From positions 106,804-170,803 of the forward strand of contig NZ_CAKASM010000006.1 in the NCBI RefSeq assembly GCF_916858675.1: a DNA stretch of 64,000 bases. Reading direction: 5' to 3'. Origin of the DNA: Sphingomonas sp. Leaf21. GTDB lineage: Bacteria; Pseudomonadota; Alphaproteobacteria; Sphingomonadales; Sphingomonadaceae. The stretch's first letter is position 1. The number at the start of each line of letters is the position of its first letter. Made by a program: the position numbers and the translations under genes. A model generated the notes under the pieces. It saw only the letters and a program-made list of their open reading frames with translations, was not told where the DNA came from and ran no database searches. Positions 44,844 to 54,444 of this stretch are shown in pieces.

Positions 44844-47015
44844 CTACAAAAAGCTGTACGGGTCCACGTCCACCGCGACCCGCACCTTGGGCGTCCATTC
44901 CAGGCCGCCGAGCCATTCCCGGATCACATCCTGCACCGCCAGCGCGCGCCGGGCGTGGACCAGCAACCGATAGCGATGCCGCCCGCGCAGCATCGCCAGC
45001 GGCGCGGGGGCGGGGCCGAAGACGTGCATCCCGTCGACCTTGGGCGCCGCGCGTGCGATCAGCCCGGCGGTGGATTGCGCCGCGCCCTGGTCTTCCGACG
45101 ACACGATGATCGCGGCATAGCGTCCGAAGGGCGGCGCATCGGCATCCCGCCTCGCCTCCGTCTCCGCCGCATAGAAGGCGTCGGCGTCGCCGGTCACCAG
45201 CGCCTGCATGACCTGCGCCTTGGGACTGTGGGTCTGGATGAAGACATGGCCCGGCTTGGCGCCGCGTCCCGCTCGCCCCGATACCTGCCGGATCTGCTGA
45301 AAGGTCCGCTCCGCCGCGCGCAGGTCGCCGCCATCCAGCCCCAGGTCCGCGTCGATCACGCCGACCAGGGTCAGATTGGGGAAGTGATAGCCCTTGGTGA
45401 TGAGCTGCGTGCCCACCACGATGTCGATATCGCCCGCTTCCATCCGCCCGACGAACTCGGCCGCCTTGGCGGGGGACCAGATGGTGTCGGAAGTGACGAC
45501 CGCGATCTTCGCGTCGGGGAAGAGCGCGGTTGCCTCGTCCGCGATCCGCTCGACGCCGGGGCCACAGGCGACCAGCGTGTCCTCGCCATCGCATTCGGGG
45601 CAGGCGCGCGGGGTCGGCAGGACATGGCCGCAATGGTGGCAGGCCAGCCGACGTGTCAGCCGATGCTCGACCATCCAGGCGGTGCAATTGGGGCATTGGA
45701 ACCGGTGCCCGCAGGTCCGGCACAGGGTCAGCGGGGCGTAACCGCGCCGGTTGAGATAGAGCAGCGACTGTTCGCGCTTCTTCAGCACCTCCTTCATCGC
45801 CGCGACCAGCTTGGGGGCGATCCAGCGGCCGCGTTCGGGCGGGTTCTGGATCAGGTCGATCGCCTCGATCGTCGGCATCTGCGCTGGGCCGAAGCGACCG
45901 GGCAGCTTGACCTCGGTATAGCGGCCCAGCGCCACCTGCTGCCGCGTCTCGATGGCGGGGGTGGCCGACGCCAGGATGACCGGGCAGGGTTCGAACTTGC
46001 CGCGCATCACCGCCACGTCGCGGGCATGGTAATGGACGCCGTCCTCCTGCTTGAAGCTGGTCTCATGCGCCTCGTCGACGACGATCAGGCCGAGATTGGC
46101 ATAGGGCAGGAACAGCGCGGATCGCGCGCCGACCGTCACCAGGCCCTGGCCGCTGGCGATGGCGCGCCAGGCGCGTCGCCGCTGCGAGGCGCGCAGGCCC
46201 GAATGCCAGGCGACGGGCTCGCAGCCGAAACGTTCGTGGAAGCGCTTGAGGAACGGCTCGGTCAGTGCGATTTCGGGAAGCAGGACAAGGACCTGCCGCC
46301 CCTCGGCGATCGCCTCGGCCACCGCCTCGAAATAGACCTCGGTCTTGCCCGACCCGGTGACGCCGTCGAGCAGCACCGGCTGGAACTCATGCGCCGCGAC
46401 GCCCGCGACCAGCGTGTCCGCCGCCGCACGCTGGTCTTCGGACAGGACCGGGCGGTGGTGATCGGGGGCGGGCACGGGGAAGGGACTGTCGATATCGACC
46501 TCCACCCCCTCGATCGCGCCGTTCTTGACCAGGCCCCGGATCACCGCGTCGGAGACATCGGCCATCGTTGCCAATTCGCGGATCAGCCCCTGGCGGTCGC
46601 CGATCCGCTCCAGCGCCTGGGCGCGCTGCGGCGTCAGCCGGTCGGGGACATGGCCGGTGACGCGATATTCGGTGACGGTCCGCGCGCCCTCCAGCGCGGA
46701 GGTGGAGGACAGGGCCATCCGCACCACCGCGGCGGGCGGCGCGAGATAATAGTCCGCCGTCCACTCGATCAGCCGACGCAGCGCATCGGGCAAGGGCGGC
46801 GCGTCCGAGACTCCGAGCAGCGGGCGCAGGCGATTGTCGCCGACCTCGGCATCGGACGGCATCCGCTCGGGCTCCCAGACGACGCCCAGTAGCTGGCGCG
46901 GCCCGAGCGGCGCGACGACGATCGAACCCGGCTCGACCGTCATGCCATGGGGCACCCGATAGTCGAGGGGGCCGAGCGCGGAGTTCAGGACGAGGACGCG
47001 GGCACGCGAGGACAT
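44844..47015 (-). CDS. priA: Primosomal protein N' (PriA helicase)
   Basis: Replication-restart helicase of 723 residues. It has Walker A GVTGSGKTE (218-226), DEAH in VVDEAHETSFKQED, and eight zinc-binding cysteines in four CxxC pairs (CRTCGHRFQCPNC, CHHCG, CPEC). RQVSGRAGRG is helicase motif VI. The start MSSRARVLVLN at 47015 is the first in frame and has the family N-terminus. Co-directional with the GGDEF gene upstream. Confidence 0.97.
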   Translation of the reverse strand: MSSRARVLVLNSALGPLDYRVPHGMTVEPGSIVVAPLGPRQLLGVVWEPERMPSDAEVGDNRLRPLLGVSDAPPLPDALRRLIEWTADYYLAPPAAVVRMALSSTSALEGARTVTEYRVTGHVPDRLTPQRAQALERIGDRQGLIRELATMADVSDAVIRGLVKNGAIEGVEVDIDSPFPVPAPDHHRPVLSEDQRAAADTLVAGVAAHEFQPVLLDGVTGSGKTEVYFEAVAEAIAEGRQVLVLLPEIALTEPFLKRFHERFGCEPVAWHSGLRASQRRRAWRAIASGQGLVTVGARSALFLPYANLGLIVVDEAHETSFKQEDGVHYHARDVAVMRGKFEPCPVILASATPAIETRQQVALGRYTEVKLPGRFGPAQMPTIEAIDLIQNPPERGRWIAPKLVAAMKEVLKKREQSLLYLNRRGYAPLTLCRTCGHRFQCPNCTAWMVEHRLTRRLACHHCGHVLPTPRACPECDGEDTLVACGPGVERIADEATALFPDAKIAVVTSDTIWSPAKAAEFVGRMEAGDIDIVVGTQLITKGYHFPNLTLVGVIDADLGLDGGDLRAAERTFQQIRQVSGRAGRGAKPGHVFIQTHSPKAQVMQALVTGDADAFYAAETEARRDADAPPFGRYAAIIVSSEDQGAAQSTAGLIARAAPKVDGMHVFGPAPAPLAMLRGRHRYRLLVHARRALAVQDVIREWLGGLEWTPKVRVAVDVDPYSFL

Positions 47016-47099
47016 GGACCCGCTATATGGGGCGCGGGGTCGCGGAGGAAAGGGTATGATGCGCCGCGTGTCCGCGCCCGAGCAGGGGAGGGACGGGTT

Positions 47100-48560
47100 T
47101 CAGCCTGCCCGGCGTCGATCGCCACGGCGCCGTTCGCCCACCCGGTCGCGCTTGGCGGCATAGAGGCGGGTGTCGGCATGATGCATGAAATCGCGGATCG
47201 TCCGGCAGTCGTCGGGCCGCAGCGTCACGCAGACCGAACCCGCGCAGGTCATCGTCAGTTCGCCGAGCGAGATCGAGATGGTCAGCAGGGTTTCGATCCG
47301 GGCGCGCAGCGTCTCGGGCTGTGCAAGCAGTGCGGGATCGTCGACGATCACGCCGAACTCGTCACCGCCCAGCCGGGCGACGAAACAATCCTTCAGCCAG
47401 TCGGTGCGCAGCCGCTGTCCCACCATGCGCAGCACCTCGTCCCCGGCGGGATGGCCCAGCGTGTCGTTGATCAGCTTGAACCCGTCCAGGTCGATCAGCA
47501 CGAGTCCGAGCGCGCGGCCCTTCGCGCTGGCCGTGCCGATCGCGGTCTCCAGCTCGCGGTCGAAGGCGGCGCGATTGGACAACAGGGTCAGGGCATCGGT
47601 GTCGGCGTTGCGGCGAAGCTGGACCTCCAGCGCGTGACGCTCGGTCACGTCCTGGAACATGCCGACCAGGCTGTCGGGACGGCCCTTCGCCATCTCGCGC
47701 TCGCCCATCACCCGGACGCGGCGCTGGCGGCCCAATGCCGTCACGAAATCCAGTTCGATATCGAAGGAGTCTCCGGTCCGGGCGGCGGCCTCCATCGTGC
47801 GGCGCAGGATCTCCCGCGATTCCGGTGGGTAGTAGGACAGGCCCTCTTCGATCTCGACCGGCTTGCCCGGTGGCAATTCGTGGATGCGATAGACGCCCTC
47901 CGACCAGGCGGCATGGTTATCGGCCAGGCGAATACGCCAGGAACCGATCAGCGCCAGCCGTTCGACCTGACGCACCGTCCGTTCCTTCGCGCGCAGATCC
48001 TCCGCCTGGCGTTCGCTGAGCTCGGCCATCGCGGTCGCGCGCCGGGCGATCGCACGGGCGGCGATCAGCGCCTCGGCGAGCCGCGCAAGGTGGCGCAATG
48101 TCCGCTCCCCCGCCGGATTGAGCGAGCGCGGGGTCGCGTCCATCACGCAAAGCGACCCGATGGCCTGGGGCGCACCGTCGAGATCGGGCACATGGATCGG
48201 CATCCCGGCGTAGAAGCGCGTGCCCGCGTCGCCGGTGACGAAGGGATTATAGGCGAAGCGCGCATCTTCGGTCAGGTCGGGTACGATCAGCATGTCCGCC
48301 GAGCGGATCGTCTGGTCACAAAAGGCGACGCTGCGCGGCATCTGGCTGGGCAGTCCGCCGATCGCCGACTTGACCCAGAAGCGGTCGCGATCCGCGAGGG
48401 TCAGCGCCGCCACCGGGCAGTCGAGCATGTCGGCCGCCAGCGAGACGAGCGAGTCGAACTCCGCCTCCGGCTCGCTGTCCAGCAGGGCATGGGCCTGCAG
48501 CGTTGCCAGGCGTCGCTCCTCGGCGGTCGACGCATCGGGCGAAAGGGGAGCGATCAACAT
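47100..48560 (-). CDS. GAF-PAS-GGDEF diguanylate cyclase
   Basis: Cytoplasmic signalling protein of 486 residues: GAF domain (about 15-165, ending LCVMDATPRSL), PAS domain (about 200-310, ending GMFQDVTERHALE) and GGDEF domain (about 318-475). The active site is RLGGDEFG (GGDEF 398-402), so c-di-GMP synthesis is likely. No RxxD inhibitory site precedes it. The ATG at 48560 (MLIAPLSP) is preferred over a TTG at 48581. There is no EAL domain. Confidence 0.93.
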   Translation of the reverse strand: MLIAPLSPDASTAEERRLATLQAHALLDSEPEAEFDSLVSLAADMLDCPVAALTLADRDRFWVKSAIGGLPSQMPRSVAFCDQTIRSADMLIVPDLTEDARFAYNPFVTGDAGTRFYAGMPIHVPDLDGAPQAIGSLCVMDATPRSLNPAGERTLRHLARLAEALIAARAIARRATAMAELSERQAEDLRAKERTVRQVERLALIGSWRIRLADNHAAWSEGVYRIHELPPGKPVEIEEGLSYYPPESREILRRTMEAAARTGDSFDIELDFVTALGRQRRVRVMGEREMAKGRPDSLVGMFQDVTERHALEVQLRRNADTDALTLLSNRAAFDRELETAIGTASAKGRALGLVLIDLDGFKLINDTLGHPAGDEVLRMVGQRLRTDWLKDCFVARLGGDEFGVIVDDPALLAQPETLRARIETLLTISISLGELTMTCAGSVCVTLRPDDCRTIRDFMHHADTRLYAAKRDRVGERRRGDRRRAG

Positions 48561-48702
48561 GATGGTGGGACCATAAAGCAAAGAATTATCAAAAGTTTAA
48601 ACGGGTAAGGCGAATCGCGCTGCCGATCCGGTCCAAATACGGAGCTTTTTTCGATCACCGTGCCGCAGCTGCGTGCCCGGTGCGGGTAAATGCATGACGT
48701 AT

Positions 48703-48836
48703 TTGTCACATTATGGTCACTCCGGGGTATCCCCGCGCGCTGTAGCCCGATGTCACGCAGTTCAAAGAGCTCGGTGCCCGACACTCCCGGGGGTGCCGTC
48801 GGGGCCGGCGGAGAGCGTGCTTTCCGCCGGCCTTTT
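48703..48836 (+). ncRNA. Possible small RNA or attenuated leader ending in a strong terminator
   Basis: Between the divergent GGDEF gene and the response-regulator gene the plus strand carries three hairpins in a row: CGGGG-TAT-CCCCG (about 48723), CCCGAC/GTCGGG (48777-48803) with an inner CACTCCC/GGGGGTG, and the terminator GGCCGGCGGA/TCCGCCGGCC (48803-48832) followed by TTTT. A TTGTCA box at 48703 is a weak -35 candidate. No coding frame of quality is present. The exact 5' end is unknown. Confidence 0.4.
48803..48836 (+). terminator. Strong intrinsic terminator upstream of the response-regulator gene
   Basis: Perfect 10-bp stem GGCCGGCGGA (48803-48812) and TCCGCCGGCC (48823-48832), 10-base loop, then TTTT. 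It lies 125 bases before the response-regulator start, with no plus-strand gene before it. Confidence 0.8.
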
Positions 48837-48960
48837 CCCGGCCCGTCAGACGGTCCCTTCCTCTTCTTCAGGCGGGCGGATCGGCGGCGGCCAGCGGGCT
48901 CGAGAATGCCGAACGACGTCGTTGGAGCGAATATCGCCCTATGCCGGAGCAGACGAACCG

Positions 48961-49653
48961 ATGAGCCGCAAGATCCTGATCGTCGAAGACGATGCCTCCA
49001 CCGCCGCCTATGTCGCCAAGGGACTGGCCGAGGCGGGCTATGCCGTCGAACAATGCGGGGATGGCCGCGACGGCCTGTTCCTGGCGAGCGAAGGCATATT
49101 CGACCTCATCATCGCCGACCGGATGCTGCCGCGCCTCGACGGGCTGGCGATGGTCAGCGCGATCCGCGCGGCGGGCATCTCCACGCCGGTGCTGATCCTG
49201 TCCGCGCTGGCCACGGTCGACGACCGGGTCGACGGGCTGAAGGCGGGGGCGGACGATTATCTGTGCAAGCCCTTCTCCTTCGCCGAATTGTCGGCACGGA
49301 TCGAGGCGCTGGTCCGCCGCTCCGACCGCGCGGCGTCCGAGCCGACGCGTACCAAGCTGTCGGTCGGCGATCTGGAGATCGACCTGCTCGCGCGTACCGT
49401 TACCCGCGCGGGCAAGATCATTCCGGTCGGCGCGCGCGAATTCAACCTGCTCGAATTCCTGGCGCGACATGCGGGCCAGGTCGTCACCCGCACGATGATG
49501 CTGGAGAAGATCTGGAACTATCATTTCGACCCAGGATCGAACGTGGTCGACGTCCATATCGGTCGTCTCCGGCGCAAGCTGGAGGAAGGTTTCGGCAGCC
49601 CGATCCTCCACACGGTTCGCGGTGCGGGCTACAGGCTGGCCGTCGAGGGGTGA
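48961..49653 (+). CDS. OmpR-family response regulator
   Basis: The 230-residue regulator has a receiver domain with acidic residues Asp10/Asp11, phospho-acceptor Asp53 (LIIADRMLPRLDG) and the LCKPF lysine. The C-terminal winged-helix domain has GAREFNLLEFLARH and DVHIGRLRRKLEEG...HTVRGAGYRL. The start ATG at 48961 is clear. The kinase gene starts inside its stop codon. The signal is unknown; the pair resembles heavy-metal type systems only in general layout. Confidence 0.95.
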   Translation: MSRKILIVEDDASTAAYVAKGLAEAGYAVEQCGDGRDGLFLASEGIFDLIIADRMLPRLDGLAMVSAIRAAGISTPVLILSALATVDDRVDGLKAGADDYLCKPFSFAELSARIEALVRRSDRAASEPTRTKLSVGDLEIDLLARTVTRAGKIIPVGAREFNLLEFLARHAGQVVTRTMMLEKIWNYHFDPGSNVVDVHIGRLRRKLEEGFGSPILHTVRGAGYRLAVEG

Positions 49654-51005
49654 AGCTACGGCTGACGATCTCGGCGCGGATCGCGCTGCTGTCGATCATC
49701 CTGGCGCTGGTGTCCAATCTCGCGCTGGTCGGTTTCATCTGGAAGCAGACCAGCGCCGATGCGGTCGCGGCGCTCCACCGTGAGATCGTCGAACAGGCGG
49801 ACGCGTTGCGCGCCGTATGGCGGACCGGCGCGCTCCCCGCATTGGCGGATGCGATCACCGAGGCGCGCGAGCCCGGCGACGTGTCGCTCGTCCTTGCCAT
49901 ATTCGACGCGCGCGGGCACCGGATCGCGGGCTATGCGCCGCGTCATCTGGCGGTCGCGCTGACCGATACGCCGTTCCGGATCGCGGTGCTCGGGCGTGAC
50001 GGCGTATGGGCGTCGCGCGAGGCGGGCTATACGCTCCACCCGATCGGCGACGACTGGCTGTTGGTCGGACGCCCGCTCGACCTGATCGAGGCGCAGCAGG
50101 TGGCGATCGAGCGTGCGCTCGCGCTGGCGGTGTTCCTGTCGCTGATGCTGGGGGCGGGGACCGGGCTGGTCCTGGCGCGCTATGTCTCGGGGCGGCTCAA
50201 CACCATCGTCGCGGTGATGGACGCGGCGGGCGAGGGCGACCTGTCGCGGCGCGTCGCGCTGGTCGGTGGCAGCGACAGCGATGGCGACGCATTCGACCGG
50301 CTGGCGATGCGGCTGAACGCGATGCTCGGCAAGATCGAGCAGTTGATGGCCGAACTGCGCGTCGTGACCGACAGCCTGGCGCACGACCTGCGCTCGCCGC
50401 TCGCGCGGCTGCGCACCAAGACCGAACAGGCGGTCCTGATCGCCGACCCGGCCCAGCGCGAGGCCGCGCTCGGCGGGCTCCTGGTCGAAACCGACCTGAT
50501 CATGCGGATGCTGACCATGGTCATCGAGATCAGCCGGTCCGAGTCGGTCACGCGCGACCGCTTCACCCTGGCCGCACCGGTCGAACTGGTCGAGGAGATC
50601 GGCGAGCTTTACGCCCCCGTCGCCGAGGATGCGGGTCTGCGCTTCCTGGTCGAGGTCGAGGCGCGACCCGCGCCGCTGCCGCTCCACCGCGAGTTGATGA
50701 GCCAGGCGTTGTCCAACCTGATCGACAATGCGCTGAAACACGGTGCGTCGGGCGGGCAGGTGACGCTGAGGCTCAGCGAGGGGGCGGAAGGCATCGTCTT
50801 CCAGGTCGAGGATCGCGGGCCCGGCATCGCCGAGGCGGACCGGGCGCAGGCGCTCAAGCGCTTCGGCCGACTCGACACCGCGCGAACGACGCCGGGTGCG
50901 GGGCTGGGCATGGCGCTGATCGAGGCGGTGGCGCGGCTGCACGGCGGGCGATTCGAACTGGGCGACAATGCGCCGGGCCTGATCGCACGGCTGATCATTC
51001 CGTAG
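49650..51005 (+). CDS. Membrane sensor histidine kinase
   Basis: Starts with GTG 49650 overlapping the regulator stop (GTGA). The 451-residue protein has TM1 (11-30), a periplasmic loop (about 31-155), TM2 (156-176), a HAMP segment (RYVSGRLNTIVAVMDAAGEGDLSRRV), H-box His245 (SLAHDLRSPLARL), N-box NLIDNALKHG, and G boxes DRGPGIAEAD and GAGLGMAL. It is the partner of the response regulator. Confidence 0.95.
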   Translation: MKLRLTISARIALLSIILALVSNLALVGFIWKQTSADAVAALHREIVEQADALRAVWRTGALPALADAITEAREPGDVSLVLAIFDARGHRIAGYAPRHLAVALTDTPFRIAVLGRDGVWASREAGYTLHPIGDDWLLVGRPLDLIEAQQVAIERALALAVFLSLMLGAGTGLVLARYVSGRLNTIVAVMDAAGEGDLSRRVALVGGSDSDGDAFDRLAMRLNAMLGKIEQLMAELRVVTDSLAHDLRSPLARLRTKTEQAVLIADPAQREAALGGLLVETDLIMRMLTMVIEISRSESVTRDRFTLAAPVELVEEIGELYAPVAEDAGLRFLVEVEARPAPLPLHRELMSQALSNLIDNALKHGASGGQVTLRLSEGAEGIVFQVEDRGPGIAEADRAQALKRFGRLDTARTTPGAGLGMALIEAVARLHGGRFELGDNAPGLIARLIIP

Positions 51006-51070
51006 CCCCCCTTCCCGTATCGGGGAGGAATGGGGTTTGCCCCTTCGGCCCAAGACCCTACACCGCGGGC

Positions 51071-51319
51071 ATGGATTCGCTGTCGCTGTTCGGCCTTGCC
51101 GCCGTCTCCTTCACCCTGGTCTGCTATGCGATGGAGGCGGGGTCGCACTGGTGGACGCTGGGGTTCGTGCTGGGCTGCGTCGCCGGATCGGCCTATGGCT
51201 TTCTGCAGGGGGCCTGGCCGTTCGGGGTGGTGGAGATCGTCTGGGCAATCGTCTCCTTCCGCCGCTGGGTGACGCTTCGCCGGGTGCAATCGACGCCGCT
51301 GCGGGAACCGATCGCTTGA
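51071..51319 (+). CDS. Small conserved-type membrane protein (unknown)
   Basis: An 82-residue protein with three hydrophobic segments (SLFGLAAVSFTLVCYAME, WTLGFVLGCVAGSAYGFLQ, FGVVEIVWAIVSF) and a basic tail (RRWVTLRRVQST). No family name can be given with certainty. The start ATG at 51071 lies 65 bases after the kinase stop; no strong ribosome site is visible. Coding is supported by the hydrophobic pattern and composition. Confidence 0.6.
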   Translation: MDSLSLFGLAAVSFTLVCYAMEAGSHWWTLGFVLGCVAGSAYGFLQGAWPFGVVEIVWAIVSFRRWVTLRRVQSTPLREPIA

Positions 51320-51477
51320 CAGAGGGTTTCGCGGGCCCTAACTGACCGTCCTTCCACCACCCCTGGTTTCACGACGCGCGACTTGCGTGCGTCGCGCTTC
51401 CGCGTGGCGGAACCATCGCGTTGAGATGGAGCATGTGCGGCCATGCCATGCTTCGTGGAGCTAGGAGAACAAGTTTC

Positions 51478-51846
51478 ATGGCACGTATCGCGGGTGTTAA
51501 CCTCCCGACCAACAAGCGCGTTCTGATCGCGCTGACCTATATCCACGGCATCGGTCCGGCCAAGGCGAAGCAGATCGCCGCCAAGCTGAACATCGCCGCC
51601 GATCGTCGCGTCCAGGACCTTTCGGATCAGGAAGTCCTCCAGATCCGCGAAACCATCGACGCCGATCACACGGTGGAAGGCGATCTTCGTCGCGAGACCG
51701 CGATGAACATCAAGCGCCTGATGGACCTGGCCTGCTATCGCGGCCTGCGTCACCGCAAGGGCCTGCCGGTCCGCGGCCAGCGCACGCACACCAATGCGCG
51801 CACCCGCAAGGGCAAGGCAAAGCCGATCGCAGGCAAGAAGAAGTAA
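51478..51846 (+). CDS. rpsM: 30S ribosomal protein S13
   Basis: Head protein of the small subunit, 122 residues: [44 protein letters not shown] and a basic tail. AGGAGA lies 9-14 bases before ATG 51478. First gene of the alpha operon; secY and adk, which often precede it, are not here. The 158-base leader contains a TTCCGC/GCGGAA hairpin. Confidence 0.98.
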   Translation: MARIAGVNLPTNKRVLIALTYIHGIGPAKAKQIAAKLNIAADRRVQDLSDQEVLQIRETIDADHTVEGDLRRETAMNIKRLMDLACYRGLRHRKGLPVRGQRTHTNARTRKGKAKPIAGKKK

Positions 51847-51941
51847 TTCGTCCACGGGACGAATTACTCCGCCGGAAGCAGGCTTGTGGCTGACCGCCCG
51901 CCGCTCTCCGTATCAGGATACTAGGTCAGGACTTTCATCCA

Positions 51942-52331
51942 ATGGCACGTGAACCGCAGCGCATTCGCCGTCGCGAGCGCAAGAACATCACCGCCGGCGT
52001 CGCGCATGTGAACGCCAGCTTCAACAACACCATGATCACCATCACCGACGCGCAGGGCAATGCCATTTCGTGGTCGTCGGCGGGCATGATGGGCTTCAAG
52101 GGCTCGCGCAAGTCGACGCCTTATGCCGCCCAGGTCGCCGCCGAGGACGCTGGCAAGAAGGCCGCCGAGCACGGCGTCCGCACCCTGGAAGTCGAAGTGA
52201 AGGGCCCGGGTTCGGGCCGCGAGTCGGCGCTTCGTGCGCTGCAGGCGGTCGGTTTCCAGATCACCTCGATCCGCGACGTCACCTCGATCCCGCACAACGG
52301 CGTGCGGCCTTCCAAGCGTCGCCGCGTCTGA
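51942..52331 (+). CDS. rpsK: 30S ribosomal protein S11
   Basis: Platform protein of the 30S subunit, 129 residues, with [32 protein letters not shown] and the C-terminal [14 protein letters not shown]. It follows rpsM by 95 bases. Confidence 0.98.
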   Translation: MAREPQRIRRRERKNITAGVAHVNASFNNTMITITDAQGNAISWSSAGMMGFKGSRKSTPYAAQVAAEDAGKKAAEHGVRTLEVEVKGPGSGRESALRALQAVGFQITSIRDVTSIPHNGVRPSKRRRV

Positions 52332-52419
52332 TGCTTCCCATGGCCGGCTGACGAGTCGGCCATGCCTCTCTCCACGGCTGGAACTGTCCCCGTTCCGGCC
52401 CATAACTCAGGGGAACCAC

Positions 52420-53484
52420 GTGTCTGTCAACGCAAAGAACTGGCAGGAACTGAAGAAGCCCAACGCGCTCGAAAAGAAGGGCGGCGATGGCAAGCGGAAG
52501 GCGACATTCGTCGCCGAACCGCTGGAGCGTGGCTTCGGCCTGACGCTGGGCAACGCGCTTCGTCGCGTTCTCCTGTCGTCGCTCCAGGGCGCGGCGGTCA
52601 CCTCGATCAAGATCGAGAACGTGCTGCACGAGTTCTCGTCGCTGGCCGGTGTGCGTGAAGACGTCACCGACATCGTCCTGAACGTCAAGCAGCTCGCGAT
52701 CCGCATGCAGGGCGAAGGCCCCAAGCGGCTCCAGCTCTCGGCCACCGGCCCCGCCACGGTCAAGGCTGGCGACATCGCCGTATCGGGCGATATCGAGGTC
52801 ATGAACAAGGACCTGGTGATCTGCCATCTCGACGAAGGCGCGACGCTCAACATGGAGCTGACCGCGGACATCGGGAAGGGCTATGTCCCCGCCGCCGCCA
52901 ACCGTCCGGCCGATGCGCCGATCGGCCTGATCCCGGTCGACGCGCTCTACTCGCCGGTGCGCCAGGTGTCGTACAAGGTCGACCCGACCCGCGTCGGGCA
53001 GGACCTGGACTATGACAAGCTGACGCTCTCGGTCGAGACCGACGGCACCGTCACCCCGGAAGACGCCGTGGCCTATGCCGCGCGCATCCTCCAGGACCAG
53101 CTGGCGCTGTTCGTGCACTTCGACGATTCGGCGCTCACCCGCGCGGCCCCCGTCGGCCAGGCGGCGATCCCCGCGGCCGGTGGCGAAGCGCAGAGCGACG
53201 CGCAGCAGATCAACCGTTACCTTCTCAAGAAGGTCGATGAGCTGGAACTGTCGGTGCGTTCGGCCAACTGCCTCAAGAACGACAACATCATCTATATCGG
53301 CGATCTGGTCGGCAAGACCGAAGCCGAGATGCTGCGCACTCCCAATTTCGGCCGCAAGTCGCTGAACGAGATCAAGGAAGTGCTGTCGTCCATGGGTCTG
53401 CGCCTGGGCATGGAAATCCCCGGCTGGCCGCCCGAGAATATCGAGGAAATGGCCAAGAAGCTGGAACAGGAGATCATGGGCTGA
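52420..53484 (+). CDS. rpoA: DNA-directed RNA polymerase subunit alpha
   Basis: The 354-residue alpha subunit starts with GTG 52420 ([13 protein letters not shown]), with GGGGAA upstream. The N-terminal dimerisation domain has [19 protein letters not shown]; the C-terminal domain ([31 protein letters not shown]) contacts UP elements and activators. A typical alphaproteobacterial form. Confidence 0.98.
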   Translation: MSVNAKNWQELKKPNALEKKGGDGKRKATFVAEPLERGFGLTLGNALRRVLLSSLQGAAVTSIKIENVLHEFSSLAGVREDVTDIVLNVKQLAIRMQGEGPKRLQLSATGPATVKAGDIAVSGDIEVMNKDLVICHLDEGATLNMELTADIGKGYVPAAANRPADAPIGLIPVDALYSPVRQVSYKVDPTRVGQDLDYDKLTLSVETDGTVTPEDAVAYAARILQDQLALFVHFDDSALTRAAPVGQAAIPAAGGEAQSDAQQINRYLLKKVDELELSVRSANCLKNDNIIYIGDLVGKTEAEMLRTPNFGRKSLNEIKEVLSSMGLRLGMEIPGWPPENIEEMAKKLEQEIMG

Positions 53485-53603
53485 GCCGCACGCGGATAGC
53501 GATGCTATCCGCGAGACGGCGCAAGCCCGGCCGGCGGGTCGCCCTCGGGCGACCCGTTCGACGCCAGGATCGCGGCTTTGCCGTAATCCGGTCCTTCGGT
53601 CCG

Positions 53604-53659
53604 GCCCCTCCACCAGCTTCGCTGGTCCCCCTCCCCAAGCCTGCTTGGGGATGATTCGA
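53604..53659. repeat. GC-rich palindromic repeat (family A, short copy) between rpoA and rplQ
   Basis: GCCCCTCCACCAGCTTCGCTGGTCCCCCTCCCC followed by AAGCCTGCTTGGGGATGATTCG, clearly related to 1678-1735. A further perfect palindrome GGGTCGCCC/GGGCGACCC lies at 53536-53555. Confidence 0.75.
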
Positions 53660-53740
53660 GTTAGGCGAAGGTGACGGCCTTAACGGTCACCGGCTCTGGG
53701 GTTCCGTGACACGGCCCCTTAACGAACGAAGGAAATACCC

Positions 53741-54163
53741 ATGCGTCATCGCGTCGGCGGCCGTAAGCTGCAGCGTACCTCGGCTCATCGTACCGCGCTC
53801 TTCCGCAACATGGCGGCTGCGCTCATCAAGCACGAGCAGATCACCACCACCGTCGCCAAGGCGAAGGAACTGCGTCCTTACGTGGAAAAGCTGGTGACCC
53901 TGGCCAAGAAGGGCGGTCTCTCGAACCGTCGTCTGGCCCATGCCCGCCTGCTCGACGACGCGCAGCTGGTGAAGCTGTTCGACACGCTGGCCTCGCGCTA
54001 CGCGGACCGCAACGGCGGCTATACCCGCATCATCAAGGCCGGCATCCGCGCGTCGGACGCCTCGCCGATGGCGATCATCGAGTTCGTCGACCGCGACGTC
54101 TCGGCGAAGGGCCAGGATTCGGGTCCGGTCATGAACGACGAGGATTTCGACGAAGCCGCGTAA
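53741..54163 (+). CDS. rplQ: 50S ribosomal protein L17
   Basis: The 140-residue L17 begins [20 protein letters not shown] and has [17 protein letters not shown] sequence [19 protein letters not shown] and [10 protein letters not shown]; the acidic C-terminal tail ([10 protein letters not shown]) is common in alphaproteobacteria. Last gene of the alpha operon, 257 bases after rpoA because of the repeats. Confidence 0.98.
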   Translation: MRHRVGGRKLQRTSAHRTALFRNMAAALIKHEQITTTVAKAKELRPYVEKLVTLAKKGGLSNRRLAHARLLDDAQLVKLFDTLASRYADRNGGYTRIIKAGIRASDASPMAIIEFVDRDVSAKGQDSGPVMNDEDFDEAA

Positions 54164-54194
54164 TCTTCGCGAGCCTCGAAGACCTTCGACAGGA

Positions 54195-54230
54195 GGGCCG
54201 TCCCGGAAACGGGGCGGCCCTTCTTCGTTT
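54195..54230 (+). terminator. Terminator after rplQ
   Basis: GGGCCG-TCCC paired with GGGG-CGGCCC around GGAAAC, then TTCTTCGTTT; directly after rplQ. Confidence 0.8.
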
Positions 54231-54235
54231 CTGCT

Positions 54236-54363
54236 CCCCCTCTACTTCTGCTCCCCCTCCCGCAGGCGGGAGGGGGCGGGGGGGAGGGCCGGGGGTCTCG
54301 CAGAGCCCATCGCCCGTGGCCTTCCCTCCCCCATCCCCTCCTGCTTGCGGGAGGGGCGTGCCA
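54236..54363. repeat. GC-rich repeat (family B) upstream of guaA
   Basis: CTCCCCCTCCCGCAGGCGGGAGGGGGCGGGGGGGAGGG followed by CCTTCCCTCCCCCATCCCCTCCTGCTTGCGGGAGGGG; two opposed copies of the family B unit form a large palindrome. Confidence 0.75.
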
Positions 54364-54444
54364 AGGCCCGACGGTTTGTCTCCCGCAAACGGAAACCGTC
54401 CCGCCCCGGTAGCATTTTCGAAAAGACATCGCTATCGGACCGCC

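Noticed and set aside
44679..46892. A >700-codon plus-strand open frame
   Set aside because: Antisense to priA, which has all helicase and zinc motifs.
48803..48836. Terminator of the GGDEF gene
   Set aside because: That gene is transcribed away on the minus strand and its end is at 47100; the T-run is on the plus strand.
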